Positions 19,712 through 28,627 of a stretch of DNA of 64,000 bases are shown piece by piece; positions within the stretch are counted from its first letter, which is position 1, and each line of letters starts with the position of its first letter. Under the pieces are notes generated by a model that was not told where the DNA came from, did not search any database, and saw nothing but the letters and a program-made list of their open reading frames with translations. This DNA comes from Paenibacillus massiliensis 2301065 = DSM 16942 (GTDB lineage Bacteria > Bacillota > Bacilli > Paenibacillales > Paenibacillaceae), in contig NZ_KB898188.1 of the NCBI RefSeq assembly GCF_000377505.1, positions 186,001-250,000 on the forward strand, written 5' to 3'. The position numbers were made by a program, and so were the translations under genes.

Positions 19712-19768
19712 GATTGGAGCGACTGGATTAACTACGAGGAGAACCCGGTGGCTACAGGTGAGAAATAA
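19712..19768 (+). pseudogene. Remnant of a sulfurtransferase 3' end
   Basis: Read in frame it gives DWSDWINYEENPVATGEK and a stop, against SWSDWISYEENLVATGEEV at the end of the gene at 16044-16910. TGGAGCGACTGGATTA is identical in both. The copy has diverged (Ser to Asn, Leu to Pro, shorter tail), so it is an older or foreign allele. Confidence 0.85.
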
Positions 19769-19811
19769 GAAGCAAAAGGAAGCAAAATGAGAACATAAAG
19801 GCTGTGAGGAA

Positions 19812-19841
19812 ATGGTTAAAGCAGTGGATGTACCCTCCTAA
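19812..19841 (+). CDS. Leader peptide of the cat attenuator
   Basis: ATG GTT AAA GCA GTG GAT GTA CCC TCC TAA, giving MVKAVDVPS. Nine codons, like the leaders of inducible Gram-positive cat genes (for example MVKTDKISS before cat-86). Ribosomes stalled in this leader by chloramphenicol would open the downstream hairpin. AAAGG lies about ten bases upstream. Confidence 0.8.
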   Translation: MVKAVDVPS

Positions 19842-19861
19842 ACAACATAATTTAGGAGGGT
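19832..19861 (+). promoter_or_regulatory. Translational attenuator hairpin hiding the cat ribosome binding site
   Basis: ACCCTCCTAAA (19832-19842), loop CAACATAA, TTTAGGAGGGT (19851-19861): a perfect 11-bp stem. The right arm contains the TAGGAGGG Shine-Dalgarno of the acetyltransferase, and the left arm contains the last leader codons. Confidence 0.88.
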
Positions 19862-19866
19862 GAAAA

Positions 19867-20526
19867 ATGAATTTCAAGCTAATTGATATCAATTGTTGGC
19901 TCAGAAAGCCTTATTTTGAGCATTATTTCAATCATGTCAATTGTACCTACAGCATAACTGCCAATATAGAAATCAGGCTCTTGCGAGAAGAATTAAAGCG
20001 CATGGACATGAAGCTGTACCCTGCCTTAATTCATATGCTGACCACGGTGGTTAACCGGCACAATGAATTCCGTACTTGCTTAGATTCCGAAGGACGGTTG
20101 GGCGTGTGGGATCAGATGGCTCCTAGCTTCACCATATTTCATGAAAAGCATAAATCTTTCTCAAGCCTGTGGACACCGTTCAGCGAGGATTTTCAGACCT
20201 TTTATAGTCGCTATCTTCAAGTTATCACAAAATACAAAAATACAGACCAGCTGTTCCCTGATCCTCATGAACCGCCTAACACGTTCTCAATCTCCAGTAT
20301 TCCATGGGTTAGCTTTACCGGGTTTAACCTGAATGTCTATTCAGGAGAAGCCTATTTACTCCCTATATTTACTTTAGGTAAATACGTTTGGCAAGATACA
20401 AAGCTAATGCTGCCCTTATCTGTGCAATTTCATCATGCCGTGTGTGATGGTTATCATGCAGGCGTGTTATTCAATGAGCTTCAGCAATTAGCAGAGGAAT
20501 GCAAGAGCTGGCTGGGAGGTAGTTAA
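19867..20526 (+). CDS. cat: Chloramphenicol O-acetyltransferase (CatA type)
   Basis: 219 residues, the usual length of type A CAT. Inactivates chloramphenicol by acetyl transfer from acetyl-CoA as a trimer. The catalytic motif HHAVCDGYH is at about residues 194-202; other family landmarks are the N-terminal WLRKPYFEHYF, NHEFR-like NRHNEFRTC and FSISSIPWVSFTGFNL. Expression should be inducible through the leader and hairpin directly upstream. It lies next to the island bounded by sulfurtransferase copies, so it may be part of it or a native gene. Confidence 0.94.
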   Translation: MNFKLIDINCWLRKPYFEHYFNHVNCTYSITANIEIRLLREELKRMDMKLYPALIHMLTTVVNRHNEFRTCLDSEGRLGVWDQMAPSFTIFHEKHKSFSSLWTPFSEDFQTFYSRYLQVITKYKNTDQLFPDPHEPPNTFSISSIPWVSFTGFNLNVYSGEAYLLPIFTLGKYVWQDTKLMLPLSVQFHHAVCDGYHAGVLFNELQQLAEECKSWLGGS

Positions 20527-20652
20527 CTCTACCTCTCAGCGATGCTCGTTTATGCATGCATGATTCTCAAAAAACTGGCCGTCTGGCTATAAAATTCAGG
20601 TGGCTCAAAACACAGATTAGGCGTATTTTTGCTCATCCTCGCTAAGAAACAA

Positions 20653-20691
20653 GACAAACTCCTAAGTTTCATTTGAAACAAGGAGTTTGTC
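20653..20691. repeat. Long hairpin downstream of cat
   Basis: GACAAACTCCT and AGGAGTTTGTC enclose an inner pair GTTTCA/TGAAAC. The stem is too symmetrical to be chance and stands just before a separate terminator. Confidence 0.65.
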
Positions 20692-20700
20692 TGCACTCTG

Positions 20701-20727
20701 AAAGCCCACGATTACCGTGGGCTTTTA
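20701..20727 (+). terminator. Terminator after cat
   Basis: AAAGCCCACG, loop ATTAC, CGTGGGCTTT then TTA. Perfect ten-pair stem. With the hairpin at 20653 it accounts for most of the structure in the 20527-20886 gap. Confidence 0.85.
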
Positions 20728-20886
20728 CTAGTTTTCCCAAAAATCGTTCGAGAGACGTCATTACCCAGTCAATGCTAAATACCTAGTGATGTATAATAGA
20801 GTACAGCTATAGTGCATAGTCACTGCATCGTTGCTTAACTGCACTCATAATCCTTACTTTACATTTTTTCCAAAGGAGTGTCTTAG

Positions 20887-21252
20887 TTGAAGCTTTATCA
20901 TTATGATCTTGGCATCTATCCACTGGATTGGGAATTTGGCCTACTCTATATCGAAGAGTACAAGGCGAAGCTATCTCACAAGTATGCGCAAAATGAACCC
21001 TTCTACCAAGCTGTAGCAGGAGAACTGACAGTCATCCTACAGCAAATTGATGAACTGCTCGAAGTGGCTCTTGCCCATTGGAAGCAGCAATTCACCTACA
21101 ATTCTGAGCTCCGCTGTCCGCCCATGATCTTTGCCCTTCCCTCAGGGGATCACAGAGGAAGTGTCGTATTTGGCATCGTTCTGAAGCGTGAGGAGGATGG
21201 CGACACCGTCGTGTATTCCCCGGTCCAGCTACCACATTTGGAGGGAAATTAA
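20887..21252 (+). CDS. Small protein of unknown function
   Basis: 121 residues, acidic, no membrane segment. Starts at TTG (20887) with AAAGGAGTG ten bases upstream. The stop overlaps the ATG of the following DUF488 gene (TAATG), so both are made together. I do not recognise the family; aromatic residues are concentrated in the first 30 residues (HYDLGIYPLDWEFGLLY). Confidence 0.7.
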   Translation: MKLYHYDLGIYPLDWEFGLLYIEEYKAKLSHKYAQNEPFYQAVAGELTVILQQIDELLEVALAHWKQQFTYNSELRCPPMIFALPSGDHRGSVVFGIVLKREEDGDTVVYSPVQLPHLEGN

Positions 21253-21623
21253 TGCAGACGCATCCGTTCCTGCTCAAAAGAATCTATGAGCCCTCATATT
21301 CCTCGGATGGTATTCGTATTCTGGTAGATCGACTCTGGCCCAGAGGTATTGCAAAAGAGTCGGCACAGCTGGACTTCTGGATGAAGGAGGTTGCTCCCAG
21401 TCCAGAGTTACGACGCTGGTTCGGGCATGACCCTGCCAGATTTGAGGAGTTCCGTGAGTTATACACACTCGAATTAACTACGGATGGCATCCAGCCTCAC
21501 GTAGCTCGAATTCTGGAGTTTGCTTCCAAGAAGCCAGTCACGCTGATCTACGCCGCCAAGGATGTACAGCATAACCACGCTATTGTGCTACGAGAATTAC
21601 TGGAGTCGTTAAAATTAAAATAG
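21252..21623 (+). CDS. DUF488 family protein (YeaO-like)
   Basis: 123 residues. Family hallmarks: KRIYEPSYSSDGIRILVDRLWPRG at the start, APSPELRRWFGHDP in the middle and TLIYAAKDVQHNHAIVL near the end. Function of DUF488 proteins is not established. Translationally coupled to the upstream gene. Confidence 0.88.
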   Translation: MQTHPFLLKRIYEPSYSSDGIRILVDRLWPRGIAKESAQLDFWMKEVAPSPELRRWFGHDPARFEEFRELYTLELTTDGIQPHVARILEFASKKPVTLIYAAKDVQHNHAIVLRELLESLKLK

Positions 21624-21726
21624 GAAGTTTCGGCTTCCTTTAATGTGGTTGTCAATGTACCGCCTATGCCGACACAAATACATCTGTATCTACTTCGCTC
21701 CTCATTTAATACGCAATGAGTACAAA

Positions 21727-21762
21727 TTGAATGCTTTATTGAGTGCTTGAATGCTTTATTGA
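21727..21762. repeat. Direct repeat, two 20-bp units
   Basis: TTGAATGCTTTATTGA at 21727-21742 and again at 21747-21762. Located in the 296-bp gap before the chemoreceptor gene, which holds no other gene I can see. Confidence 0.8.
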
Positions 21763-21919
21763 AAGCCTATTCTGCTTATTATTTAAATAAAAATAGCACT
21801 TTCTAGCAATTATATAGTTTTTATGTAAAATAATTTCATTTTTTTAGTGCTTAATATCACAAATCGCTCCACCTCTACCGAATAATATAGTTATACACAA
21901 AAATAGAGGTGGGTTTATT

Positions 21920-24037
21920 ATGAATAATTGGCTCCTGAGACCATTCACAGCAATCATGTCCCGTCTGAAGTATGCGCAAAAGTTTATCCTGCTTAGTCTT
22001 CTCTTAATTTGCCCCCTAACACTTCTAATGAGCAATTGGCTGACAGAGCTGCAGAAGGATATTCGATTTGCTGTCAATGAACAAGAAGGCGTTCATTACA
22101 TTAAGTCATTATTCCCGGTCATCCTGCAGATTCAGCAGCATCGCGGCCTAGCAAATGGCTATCTGAATGGTGATTCACAGGCCAAGGCCAATCTCGACGA
22201 GGTAGGTCAGGAGCTAGGCAATCTGCTAGCCTCTATTGATACAGAACAATCTGGTGCTGCCGCCAAGCTTGGTACGGAGGCAGAATGGAGTAATATTAAG
22301 AACGAATGGAGCACGCTGCAGTCGAGCGTGATAACGCTGGCCCCGGAGGAGAGCTTCCAGCGGCATTCCGAGCTAGTTCAGAACATACTGGATCTCATCA
22401 TTCATGCTGCTGATCAATCTGGGCTGACTCTCGACCCGCAGATCGACTCCTATTATGTAATGGACCTGATGGTCAATCACATGCCGGAGCTCATCGAACT
22501 CTCTGGACAGGTGCGCGGACAAGGAAATGGTATCTTAGCCCGTAAGCAGCTGACAGAGGATGAGCGAATTAATCTGGTGATTATGAAGAATCAAATTCTG
22601 AATACACTCGAAGGTATTCAGAAGGCGCTGACGAAGCTGGGAGAGAACAACGCTACCTCCAGCCAGCGGATCGGAGAGATAGGCACGAGCAACGTTCAAT
22701 CCATTGAGCAATTTGCAGCCACTCTGGATGATCAGATTCTGAATGCGACGACGCTGTCCATGAAGCCGACTGATTTTTTCGCAGAGGGAACGAAGACGAT
22801 TGAGACCTCTACGCAGCTATTTAATGTCGTCGTTGATGAGATGGATCATCTCTTAACCGAACGGTATACTTCGCTAAGTGACACCCGGACGGTCATGCTC
22901 ATTATTGTAGCCGTAGCTGTGCTGCTTGTAGCCTTATTCTATCTTGGCTTCTACAGCAATGTACGCTCCACCATTCGAACCTTGCGGGATGGTGCGGATA
23001 AAATGGCACAAGGGGATCTGTCTGAACGGTTCGACCTGCAGACAAAAGACGAGCTACGCTACGTGGGTGAATCGTTCAATAATATGGCAGACGCACTGAA
23101 CACACTGCTGCTGCGCAATCAGGAAATTTCTGAGCAGGTCGCCGCAGCCTCTGAGCAACTGTCCGCACTAGCCGTAGAGTCAACCTCGGTCACCCAGCAG
23201 ATTGCTAATTCCGTGGGCTCCATATCCGATGGGGCTGATACGCAGCAGAAGGTGTCGGAGGAGAATGCGCAAGCCATGAATGAGGTAGCTGCTGCCATTA
23301 ATCGCATTGCGGAGACTACCTCGGATGTATCGGAATCCGCTACGAATATTACGCAAGGTGCAAGATTGGGCGAGGCAAAGCTGCAGGAGACCTTCCGTCA
23401 GATGAGTAGCGTCCAGGAAGCAGTCCACCATTCCAGCGGATTGGCTGCACAGCTTAATCAGCATTCCAATGAGATCGAATCTATCGTATCTGTGATTATG
23501 GAAATCTCAGCTCAGACTCATCTTCTTGCCCTGAATGCCAATATCGAAGCTGCACGCGCTGGCGAGCATGGACGCGGCTTCATGGTTGTAGCCAATGAAG
23601 TTCGCAAGCTGGCAGAGCAAGCTACTCATTCAGCTCAGTCCATTACTCAGCTTGTCGGTAATGTCCGGACTCTGCTGGTACGGGTAACGACCTCTATGGA
23701 GGAATCTACAATCGTAACAGAGCAAGGAATTGCCGCCAACAAGGAAGCCGTTGAAGCGATCGGCACCATTCTGCATTCCATTGGGCAGGTAGCCGAACAT
23801 ATTCAAGAGGTATCCGCAGCAGCTGAGGAAGTATCAGCAAGCACCGAGCAGGTCACAGCTGCGATTGGAGAGATGGTCGGCGTTACGAGATCTACAGCGG
23901 ACGAGACACGCAACGTAGCCGCTGCAACCCAGCAGCAATTATCTTCGATGGAGGAAGTTCAGGCTTCCTCAGAGATGCTGAGTGCAAGTGCGCAACAGCT
24001 GCAGGATGAACTGGGCAAATTCATCCTTAAGCAATAA
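21920..24037 (+). CDS. Methyl-accepting chemotaxis protein
   Basis: 705 residues. First membrane helix at about residues 20-40, an extracellular helical sensor (about 45-310) with a [11 protein letters not shown] segment like nitrate/nitrite-sensing-type bundles, second helix around 325-345, HAMP domain, then the cytoplasmic signalling rod with the hairpin tip region [28 protein letters not shown]. It reports to CheA/CheW. The ligand is unknown; the nitrate idea is only a resemblance. Monocistronic with its own terminator. Confidence 0.95.
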   Translation: MNNWLLRPFTAIMSRLKYAQKFILLSLLLICPLTLLMSNWLTELQKDIRFAVNEQEGVHYIKSLFPVILQIQQHRGLANGYLNGDSQAKANLDEVGQELGNLLASIDTEQSGAAAKLGTEAEWSNIKNEWSTLQSSVITLAPEESFQRHSELVQNILDLIIHAADQSGLTLDPQIDSYYVMDLMVNHMPELIELSGQVRGQGNGILARKQLTEDERINLVIMKNQILNTLEGIQKALTKLGENNATSSQRIGEIGTSNVQSIEQFAATLDDQILNATTLSMKPTDFFAEGTKTIETSTQLFNVVVDEMDHLLTERYTSLSDTRTVMLIIVAVAVLLVALFYLGFYSNVRSTIRTLRDGADKMAQGDLSERFDLQTKDELRYVGESFNNMADALNTLLLRNQEISEQVAAASEQLSALAVESTSVTQQIANSVGSISDGADTQQKVSEENAQAMNEVAAAINRIAETTSDVSESATNITQGARLGEAKLQETFRQMSSVQEAVHHSSGLAAQLNQHSNEIESIVSVIMEISAQTHLLALNANIEAARAGEHGRGFMVVANEVRKLAEQATHSAQSITQLVGNVRTLLVRVTTSMEESTIVTEQGIAANKEAVEAIGTILHSIGQVAEHIQEVSAAAEEVSASTEQVTAAIGEMVGVTRSTADETRNVAAATQQQLSSMEEVQASSEMLSASAQQLQDELGKFILKQ

Positions 24038-24043
24038 AAAAAT

Positions 24044-24133
24044 AGGCTGTTCTTATGGACATGCACCTTGCGACAAACAGATGAATCATCCTGTTATCGC
24101 CCAAGGAAAGCATACTATAAGACAGCCTTTTTT
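24044..24133 (+). terminator. Long-range hairpin and T-run after the chemoreceptor
   Basis: AGGCTGTTCTTAT at 24044-24056 pairs with ATAAGACAGCCT at 24117-24128 apart from one bulged T, with TTTTTT after. The 60-base loop is unusually large for a terminator. Confidence 0.6.
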
Positions 24134-24183
24134 CACATCCTCACACCCCAATTTCGGCCAATCTACTAGCCCCTTCGACTTGG

Positions 24184-24684
24184 CTATTTCTGACCATCTA
24201 TGGTCAGCAGGTGGGCCAATCCGTCGAACATCAGCTTCCATCCCTCCTCGGAGGATGTGTGATACTCTTGCTTCGCTTGCTCGATCTCTTCGTCCTGCCA
24301 GCCTTCTTCATAAGGAACCACGATCTCCTGTGTGAAGCTCATCTCACAGCCGGATTTCTGGGGCTGGAGCTCGACGATAATTGTGTCCATCGTATCGCTG
24401 AACTGGGGCATCTTGAAGGTGAATACGAGGCGCTTGGGTGGATCAAGCTCAAGATATTCACCTGTTGCCATATAATCCTTACCCTCACGATGGTCTGTAA
24501 TCTGCCACTCACCCCCGATATAAAGTTCATTGCGGGCAATTTTGTTAGTAGCTTCCTGTGTGAAGAGCCATTTCTTGATTTGATCCGGGCTTACCCATGC
24601 CTCGTACAGTCTTTCCGCTGACGCTTCGAAGCGTCGAGTCATGTGCAGACGAATGGTTGTGGTTAAAGTTGATGCATGCGCCAA
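24184..24684 (-). CDS. SRPBCC/AHSA1-domain protein
   Basis: 166 residues, START-like ligand-binding fold of the Aha1-C kind. Family features: RRFEASAERLYEAWVSPDQIKKWLF near the start, GGEWQITDHREGKDY, and GWQDEEIEQAKQEYHTSSEEGWKLMFDGL. Starts at TTG (24684) with AAAGGAG eight bases before. Often encoded with an ArsR-type regulator, which is absent here. Confidence 0.88.
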   Translation of the reverse strand: MAHASTLTTTIRLHMTRRFEASAERLYEAWVSPDQIKKWLFTQEATNKIARNELYIGGEWQITDHREGKDYMATGEYLELDPPKRLVFTFKMPQFSDTMDTIIVELQPQKSGCEMSFTQEIVVPYEEGWQDEEIEQAKQEYHTSSEEGWKLMFDGLAHLLTIDGQK

Positions 24685-24924
24685 TTGTCCTGCTCCTTTC
24701 CATAATCAGCCTTGCATTGATTACATTCCAGATTCGCAAATAATGAACTTTCACATATGTACCGGTCCATTCTATTATCTGTTAACCTAAGACCGATCAT
24801 ACAGCTCTATTCAGCTACAGACATGGGAACCCAGGTGGTACTACCTATGTGGTACTGCTACGGATACAGCTGGGATGCAGCTACGCAATTCCACTTTGTT
24901 CAGGATCACTTGTGTCATTTGCCC

Positions 24925-25012
24925 CATTCCATCTATTATAGAGCTTATAATCTCTACTATTAGAGCGTGTAATCTTACTTTACTACCAAGCGTATAATCT
25001 CATTTCTAGTGT
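24925..25012. repeat. Degenerate 22-26-bp tandem repeat
   Basis: Three to four units ending in GCTTATAAT, GCGTGTAAT, GCGTATAAT, each starting with CTACTATTAGA-like sequence. It is the only visible structure in the 24685-25121 gap, apart from the ribosome binding site TTGGAGG of the aminotransferase. Confidence 0.55.
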
Positions 25013-25121
25013 ACCTGATGTATTAAAGCTGTGACCCAGGCGAGCATATACCTACTCGTTTAAGTCCTGCAGTGCAGAGCTTGCTGCTTTACTCTTATGT
25101 TGAATTGGAGGATTATGAATT

Positions 25122-26294
25122 ATGAAATTTGCCAAACGTATGGACCCTTTCAGCGAAGGAATATTCAGTCGCTTGCTGGAGCTCAAAAAAGAGCGGCTGG
25201 AGCACGGACAATCGGTTATTGACCTGAGTGTGGGGGCACCGAATATCCCCCCGGCACCGCATATTATATCAGCCTTATGTGAAGCGGCAGCAAATGCCGA
25301 GAACTATATCTATGCATTAAATGACCAGACGGAGCTGCTGCAGGCGGTTAGTGAATGGTACGAGAGACGCTATCAGGTTGAACTTGACCCTCGTACGCAG
25401 ATATGCTCCTTATTAGGCTCGCAGGAAGGGCTTGCCCATATCTCCCTGTCCATAGTTGATGAAGGTGATCTGGTCCTCGTCCCTGATCCTTGCTACCCGA
25501 TCTTTGCTGACGGGCCGTTGCTGGCTGGAGCAGAACTATACTACATGCCGCAAAAAGAAGAGCACGGCTACGTTATCCAGTTACAGGATATTCCTGAGGA
25601 TATTGCTGACCGCGCTAAGTTCATGCTTGTATCCTATCCGAACAATCCGACGACAGCAATGGCACCAACACAATTCTATACGGATCTCATTGCCTTTGCC
25701 AAAAAGCATGACATTATCGTACTCCACGACAATGCCTATAGTGAGCTAGTGTTCGATGGCAAGCACGCGGGGAGCTTCCTCTCCTACCCAGGAGCGATGG
25801 ATATCGGCATTGAGTTCAATTCCTTGTCAAAGACCTACGGTCTGGCAGGAGCGCGAATCGGCTTCTGTCTCGGCAACGCTAAGATCGTTTCCATGCTGAA
25901 GAAGCTGAAATCCAACATGGACTACGGCATGTTCCTGCCGATTCAGAAGGCGGCTATCGCTGCTATTTCGGCTGATCAGTCCGAGGTGGAGCAGGTGCGA
26001 GCCATATATCAGGAGCGGCGAGACATTTTATGCGATGGAATGAGCAGTCTGGGCTGGCACATACCTAAGCCTGATGCCACCATGTTCGTCTGGAGCCGAA
26101 TTCCTGCCCACTATACCTCTTCGGAGCAATTTGCCATGGATCTATTGACGAGAGCTGGTGTAATCGTAACGCCTGGCAGTGCCTTTGGTCCTTCTGGGGA
26201 AGGGTATGTTCGCTTGGCACTAGTACAGGATCTTGAGCAGCTAAGACAAGCAGTCCAATCGGTCGCAATGAGCGGAATTCTTGACACGGATTGA
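25122..26294 (+). CDS. Class I/II aminotransferase, PatA/diaminopimelate-aminotransferase-like
   Basis: 390 residues, PLP-dependent. Landmarks: SVGAPNIPPAPHI, the nucleotide-like NNPTTAM turn, YNN-type HDNAYSEL, and the PLP lysine in SLSKTYGLAGARIGF at about residue 234. In Bacillus the closest kind, PatA, makes N-acetyl-LL-diaminopimelate, which would be the step between DapH and DapL encoded 17 kb away. This is an inference from family and pathway; it could also act on methionine or aromatic substrates. Confidence 0.88.
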   Translation: MKFAKRMDPFSEGIFSRLLELKKERLEHGQSVIDLSVGAPNIPPAPHIISALCEAAANAENYIYALNDQTELLQAVSEWYERRYQVELDPRTQICSLLGSQEGLAHISLSIVDEGDLVLVPDPCYPIFADGPLLAGAELYYMPQKEEHGYVIQLQDIPEDIADRAKFMLVSYPNNPTTAMAPTQFYTDLIAFAKKHDIIVLHDNAYSELVFDGKHAGSFLSYPGAMDIGIEFNSLSKTYGLAGARIGFCLGNAKIVSMLKKLKSNMDYGMFLPIQKAAIAAISADQSEVEQVRAIYQERRDILCDGMSSLGWHIPKPDATMFVWSRIPAHYTSSEQFAMDLLTRAGVIVTPGSAFGPSGEGYVRLALVQDLEQLRQAVQSVAMSGILDTD

Positions 26295-26348
26295 TGCAAA
26301 TTGGATGTGCGCCAGTGAGCTAGTTTAATACATTGACCGTATCTGATG

Positions 26349-26366
26349 CCAGATCTAATGATCTGG
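26349..26366. promoter_or_regulatory. Small perfect inverted repeat
   Basis: CCAGATC, TAAT, GATCTGG between the aminotransferase and the next gene. No T-run follows, so it is more like a binding site than a terminator. Confidence 0.35.
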
Positions 26367-26460
26367 AAAGCGTGGTGCGTGGTGTATTAGCGGACATCGA
26401 CTTTATACTCACTTTAGATTCGGTCAAAATACTAGCCATATGATCAGGAGGACGATCTAT

Positions 26461-26787
26461 ATGCTTCACCAGCTTTTTCTACAATGGGCAGAGCACACAC
26501 AGGAGCACTTGCAAGCTAATGGCATCGCAACGATTGAATTCATCCATTCACAAGAAAGCGAGACAAATGCTACTGCGGACCCTTCGACTGGAGTCCTCCA
26601 TGAATCCCGGCTCTGCCTAGGCAAGATCGTCGTCTGGGCATCGCAGCAAATGGAATTTGAGGTCATACACATCGAGTCCGAGGAACTCATCCTGTGGAAA
26701 TATATTGATCGTATTGAGAAGAGTGCTGATTTTGGCGAGTTGCTGACAGACTACTGGCAAGCACTTCGATCCGGAGTACGGCCCTAG
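26461..26787 (+). CDS. Small protein of unknown function
   Basis: 108 residues, mildly acidic, no membrane segment. The ATG at 26461 is chosen because AGGAGG lies nine bases before; the ATG at 26440 precedes that site. No family recognised. It stands alone on the plus strand. Confidence 0.6.
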   Translation: MLHQLFLQWAEHTQEHLQANGIATIEFIHSQESETNATADPSTGVLHESRLCLGKIVVWASQQMEFEVIHIESEELILWKYIDRIEKSADFGELLTDYWQALRSGVRP

Positions 26788-26983
26788 GCTGCTGCATAGT
26801 AGATGTATCGTACTTGGGCACATGGACTGATCGTGCATTCATTGTGGCCCAAGTTATTCTCACTGCACCTTATCCTGTAAGATAATCTATGAGCGAGGAC
26901 ACCTCTCTACAAGAATTTACCCTGGAACGCTAAGTCGAAGTCTTCGCACCTCATTTATAAACGAATCGAGGGAGGAATCCATC

Positions 26984-27472
26984 GTGAGAGATGACATTCA
27001 GCATGGACAATTGGAGCTGTGTGAAGGAAACAGGAAGCTGCTGCTTCACAACGGGTTAACAGAACAGCAGCTAACCGATTCAGACATGTACAAGCACCTA
27101 TCTGTAGAGGTTCGAGATCTTGGGAACGGAAACGTATGGTACACCCTGGGATGTGTCCACGTATCCGATATACCCTTTTACGTCTCATTATGCTTTCGTA
27201 CGTCACACCTTGTGTGCGCGTATTTATCTGCGGATAGACCTGACTTCCCTAAGTCCTGGGAGGAATGGAGCGAAGAAGCTGAGCTTACCAAGAAACGGCT
27301 GCATGATCGCATCCTCATGGATATGCTAGGCAGACAACCAGATGTGCGACGCTCACATCCGTATCCCTACATAGAATATCAACTGGCTTGGGGGACTGTT
27401 ATCTCCAGCTATGACCCCCGATCTGCTGCCTCCTCCATAGGGATTCACTATAACCTTGGGGACTCATTATGA
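26984..27472 (+). CDS. Protein of unknown function
   Basis: 162 residues, soluble. Starts at GTG (26984) after GAGGGAGG. Beta-strand-rich centre (VWYTLGCVHVSDIPFYVSLCF), then a basic helix. No family recognised. Converges with cueP across repeat element copy B. Confidence 0.6.
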   Translation: MRDDIQHGQLELCEGNRKLLLHNGLTEQQLTDSDMYKHLSVEVRDLGNGNVWYTLGCVHVSDIPFYVSLCFRTSHLVCAYLSADRPDFPKSWEEWSEEAELTKKRLHDRILMDMLGRQPDVRRSHPYPYIEYQLAWGTVISSYDPRSAASSIGIHYNLGDSL

Positions 27473-27524
27473 ACTTGGGGCATCCCCGCTCGATTCAGGA
27501 TTGATTTCTTGTGAATGTCTCACA

Positions 27525-27658
27525 TGCGAAAAGTGGGATTGCCCTAGCGAGACGAAATGTCCAGCTTAAGCTTGCTGTTCATAAACTTTTCTGTTTCGTT
27601 TCAATGAACAGCAAGCTTATCAATGATCGACAAATTCCCCCACTTGCTGGCTCTACAC
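27525..27658. repeat. Nested inverted-repeat element, copy B
   Basis: Aligns with the core of copy A at 2282-2416. The outer arms are AAGTGGGA (27531-27538) and TCCCCCACTT (27635-27644); the inner arms are TTAAGCTTGCTGTTCAT (27566-27582) and ATGAACAGCAAGCTTA (27604-27619), longer and more perfect than in copy A. It also ends in GGCTCTACAC like copy A. It too sits between convergent gene ends. Confidence 0.75.
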
Positions 27659-27681
27659 GCCTATTTAATCTAACTAAGATA

Positions 27682-28227
27682 CTAGATTAATTGCATCGTT
27701 GTGATGCAGGTGTTATCCCCCTCACGGGTAGAAATGTCCGCCTCAGATGTCTTGCCCTCATGTTCAATCGTAATATGATAGGTCTGATCACGTGGTAGCC
27801 ACAGATCGATAAAGCCATTAGACTGAGACTTCACAACGTCACGGTTCATCACGGTATTGCCGCTCTCATCCTCAATGGATATCATGAACTCCTGATCCTG
27901 GAGCTCTCCTTCACAGCCTGTCAGACTATGAATCTCACAGGGATGCGTCTGCTGAATATACGGCGCAATGGACACAAAAAACTCATCACCATCTACCGCA
28001 TAAGTCTGGGTGTGCTCCTTGCTGTCGGTAACCGTCAGCTGATGTGAAGTGATCGAGGCAGATTGCGCATCCACTTGACCTGTGCTAATCTGCTGCACGA
28101 AGGACTTGATATCTCCCGTTACCACACTGGTGGTACTCGCCTCCTTCTGCTGCGGGCCCCCTATGAACAGATATGTGCCTACAGCAATCACCACAAGTCC
28201 AACAACTATTGAAATTCCTTTTCTCAT
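27682..28227 (-). CDS. cueP: CueP-family copper-binding protein
   Basis: 181 residues. Resembles Salmonella periplasmic copper chaperone CueP in sequence and order of motifs: FVSIAPYIQQTHPCEIHSLTGC, then NGFIDLWLPRD, then NTCITTMQL at the C terminus, which supply the conserved cysteines. An N-terminal membrane helix (GISIVVGLVVIAVGTYLFIGG) anchors it outside the cell. The start is the ATG at 28227 with GAGGAG upstream; a longer frame to 28332 is not supported. No copper pump or CueR gene is adjacent. Confidence 0.9.
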   Translation of the reverse strand: MRKGISIVVGLVVIAVGTYLFIGGPQQKEASTTSVVTGDIKSFVQQISTGQVDAQSASITSHQLTVTDSKEHTQTYAVDGDEFFVSIAPYIQQTHPCEIHSLTGCEGELQDQEFMISIEDESGNTVMNRDVVKSQSNGFIDLWLPRDQTYHITIEHEGKTSEADISTREGDNTCITTMQLI

Positions 28228-28627
28228 ATAGTTCAACTCCTCGTTCCTATCTCTGATCTGATGCTCATGGGATGAGAGCAACTGGTATATATCGGCACAC
28301 GATCTTCTCTCCTCCGTATCTAGAAGTGGCACAGACGAAGGAATACGACATATCTATCCATTATAGTAAAGAAAGACAAGTATGCGTGAAATTCGGCATG
28401 GAAGTCACTCGATCTTCACATTTCGACCTATTGCTAGTAGAGATGGTATACTATAGCCACATAATGGTCACAACATTGCGTGTATCAACTCGTCCAATAA
28501 ACAGACCAGAAAATAGATCAATCAGGCATACAATGAATCCGTGCAACACAACACCTGATCCATGCCTGCTTGAACCGCTCATACAGACATATTAAATTCA
28601 TTACACTGCACTTGGAGGATGATTAAT
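28228..28627. other. Intergenic region between divergent cueP and DUF3592 genes
   Basis: 400 bp without a convincing gene. A TATAAT at 28357-28362 as read on the minus strand could be the -10 of cueP, but no good -35 is at the right distance. No copper-operator palindrome was seen. Confidence 0.3.

Noticed and set aside
24757..24963. 68-residue open frame in the gap before the aminotransferase
   Set aside because: Overlaps the degenerate repeats, has no ribosome binding site and no conserved features.
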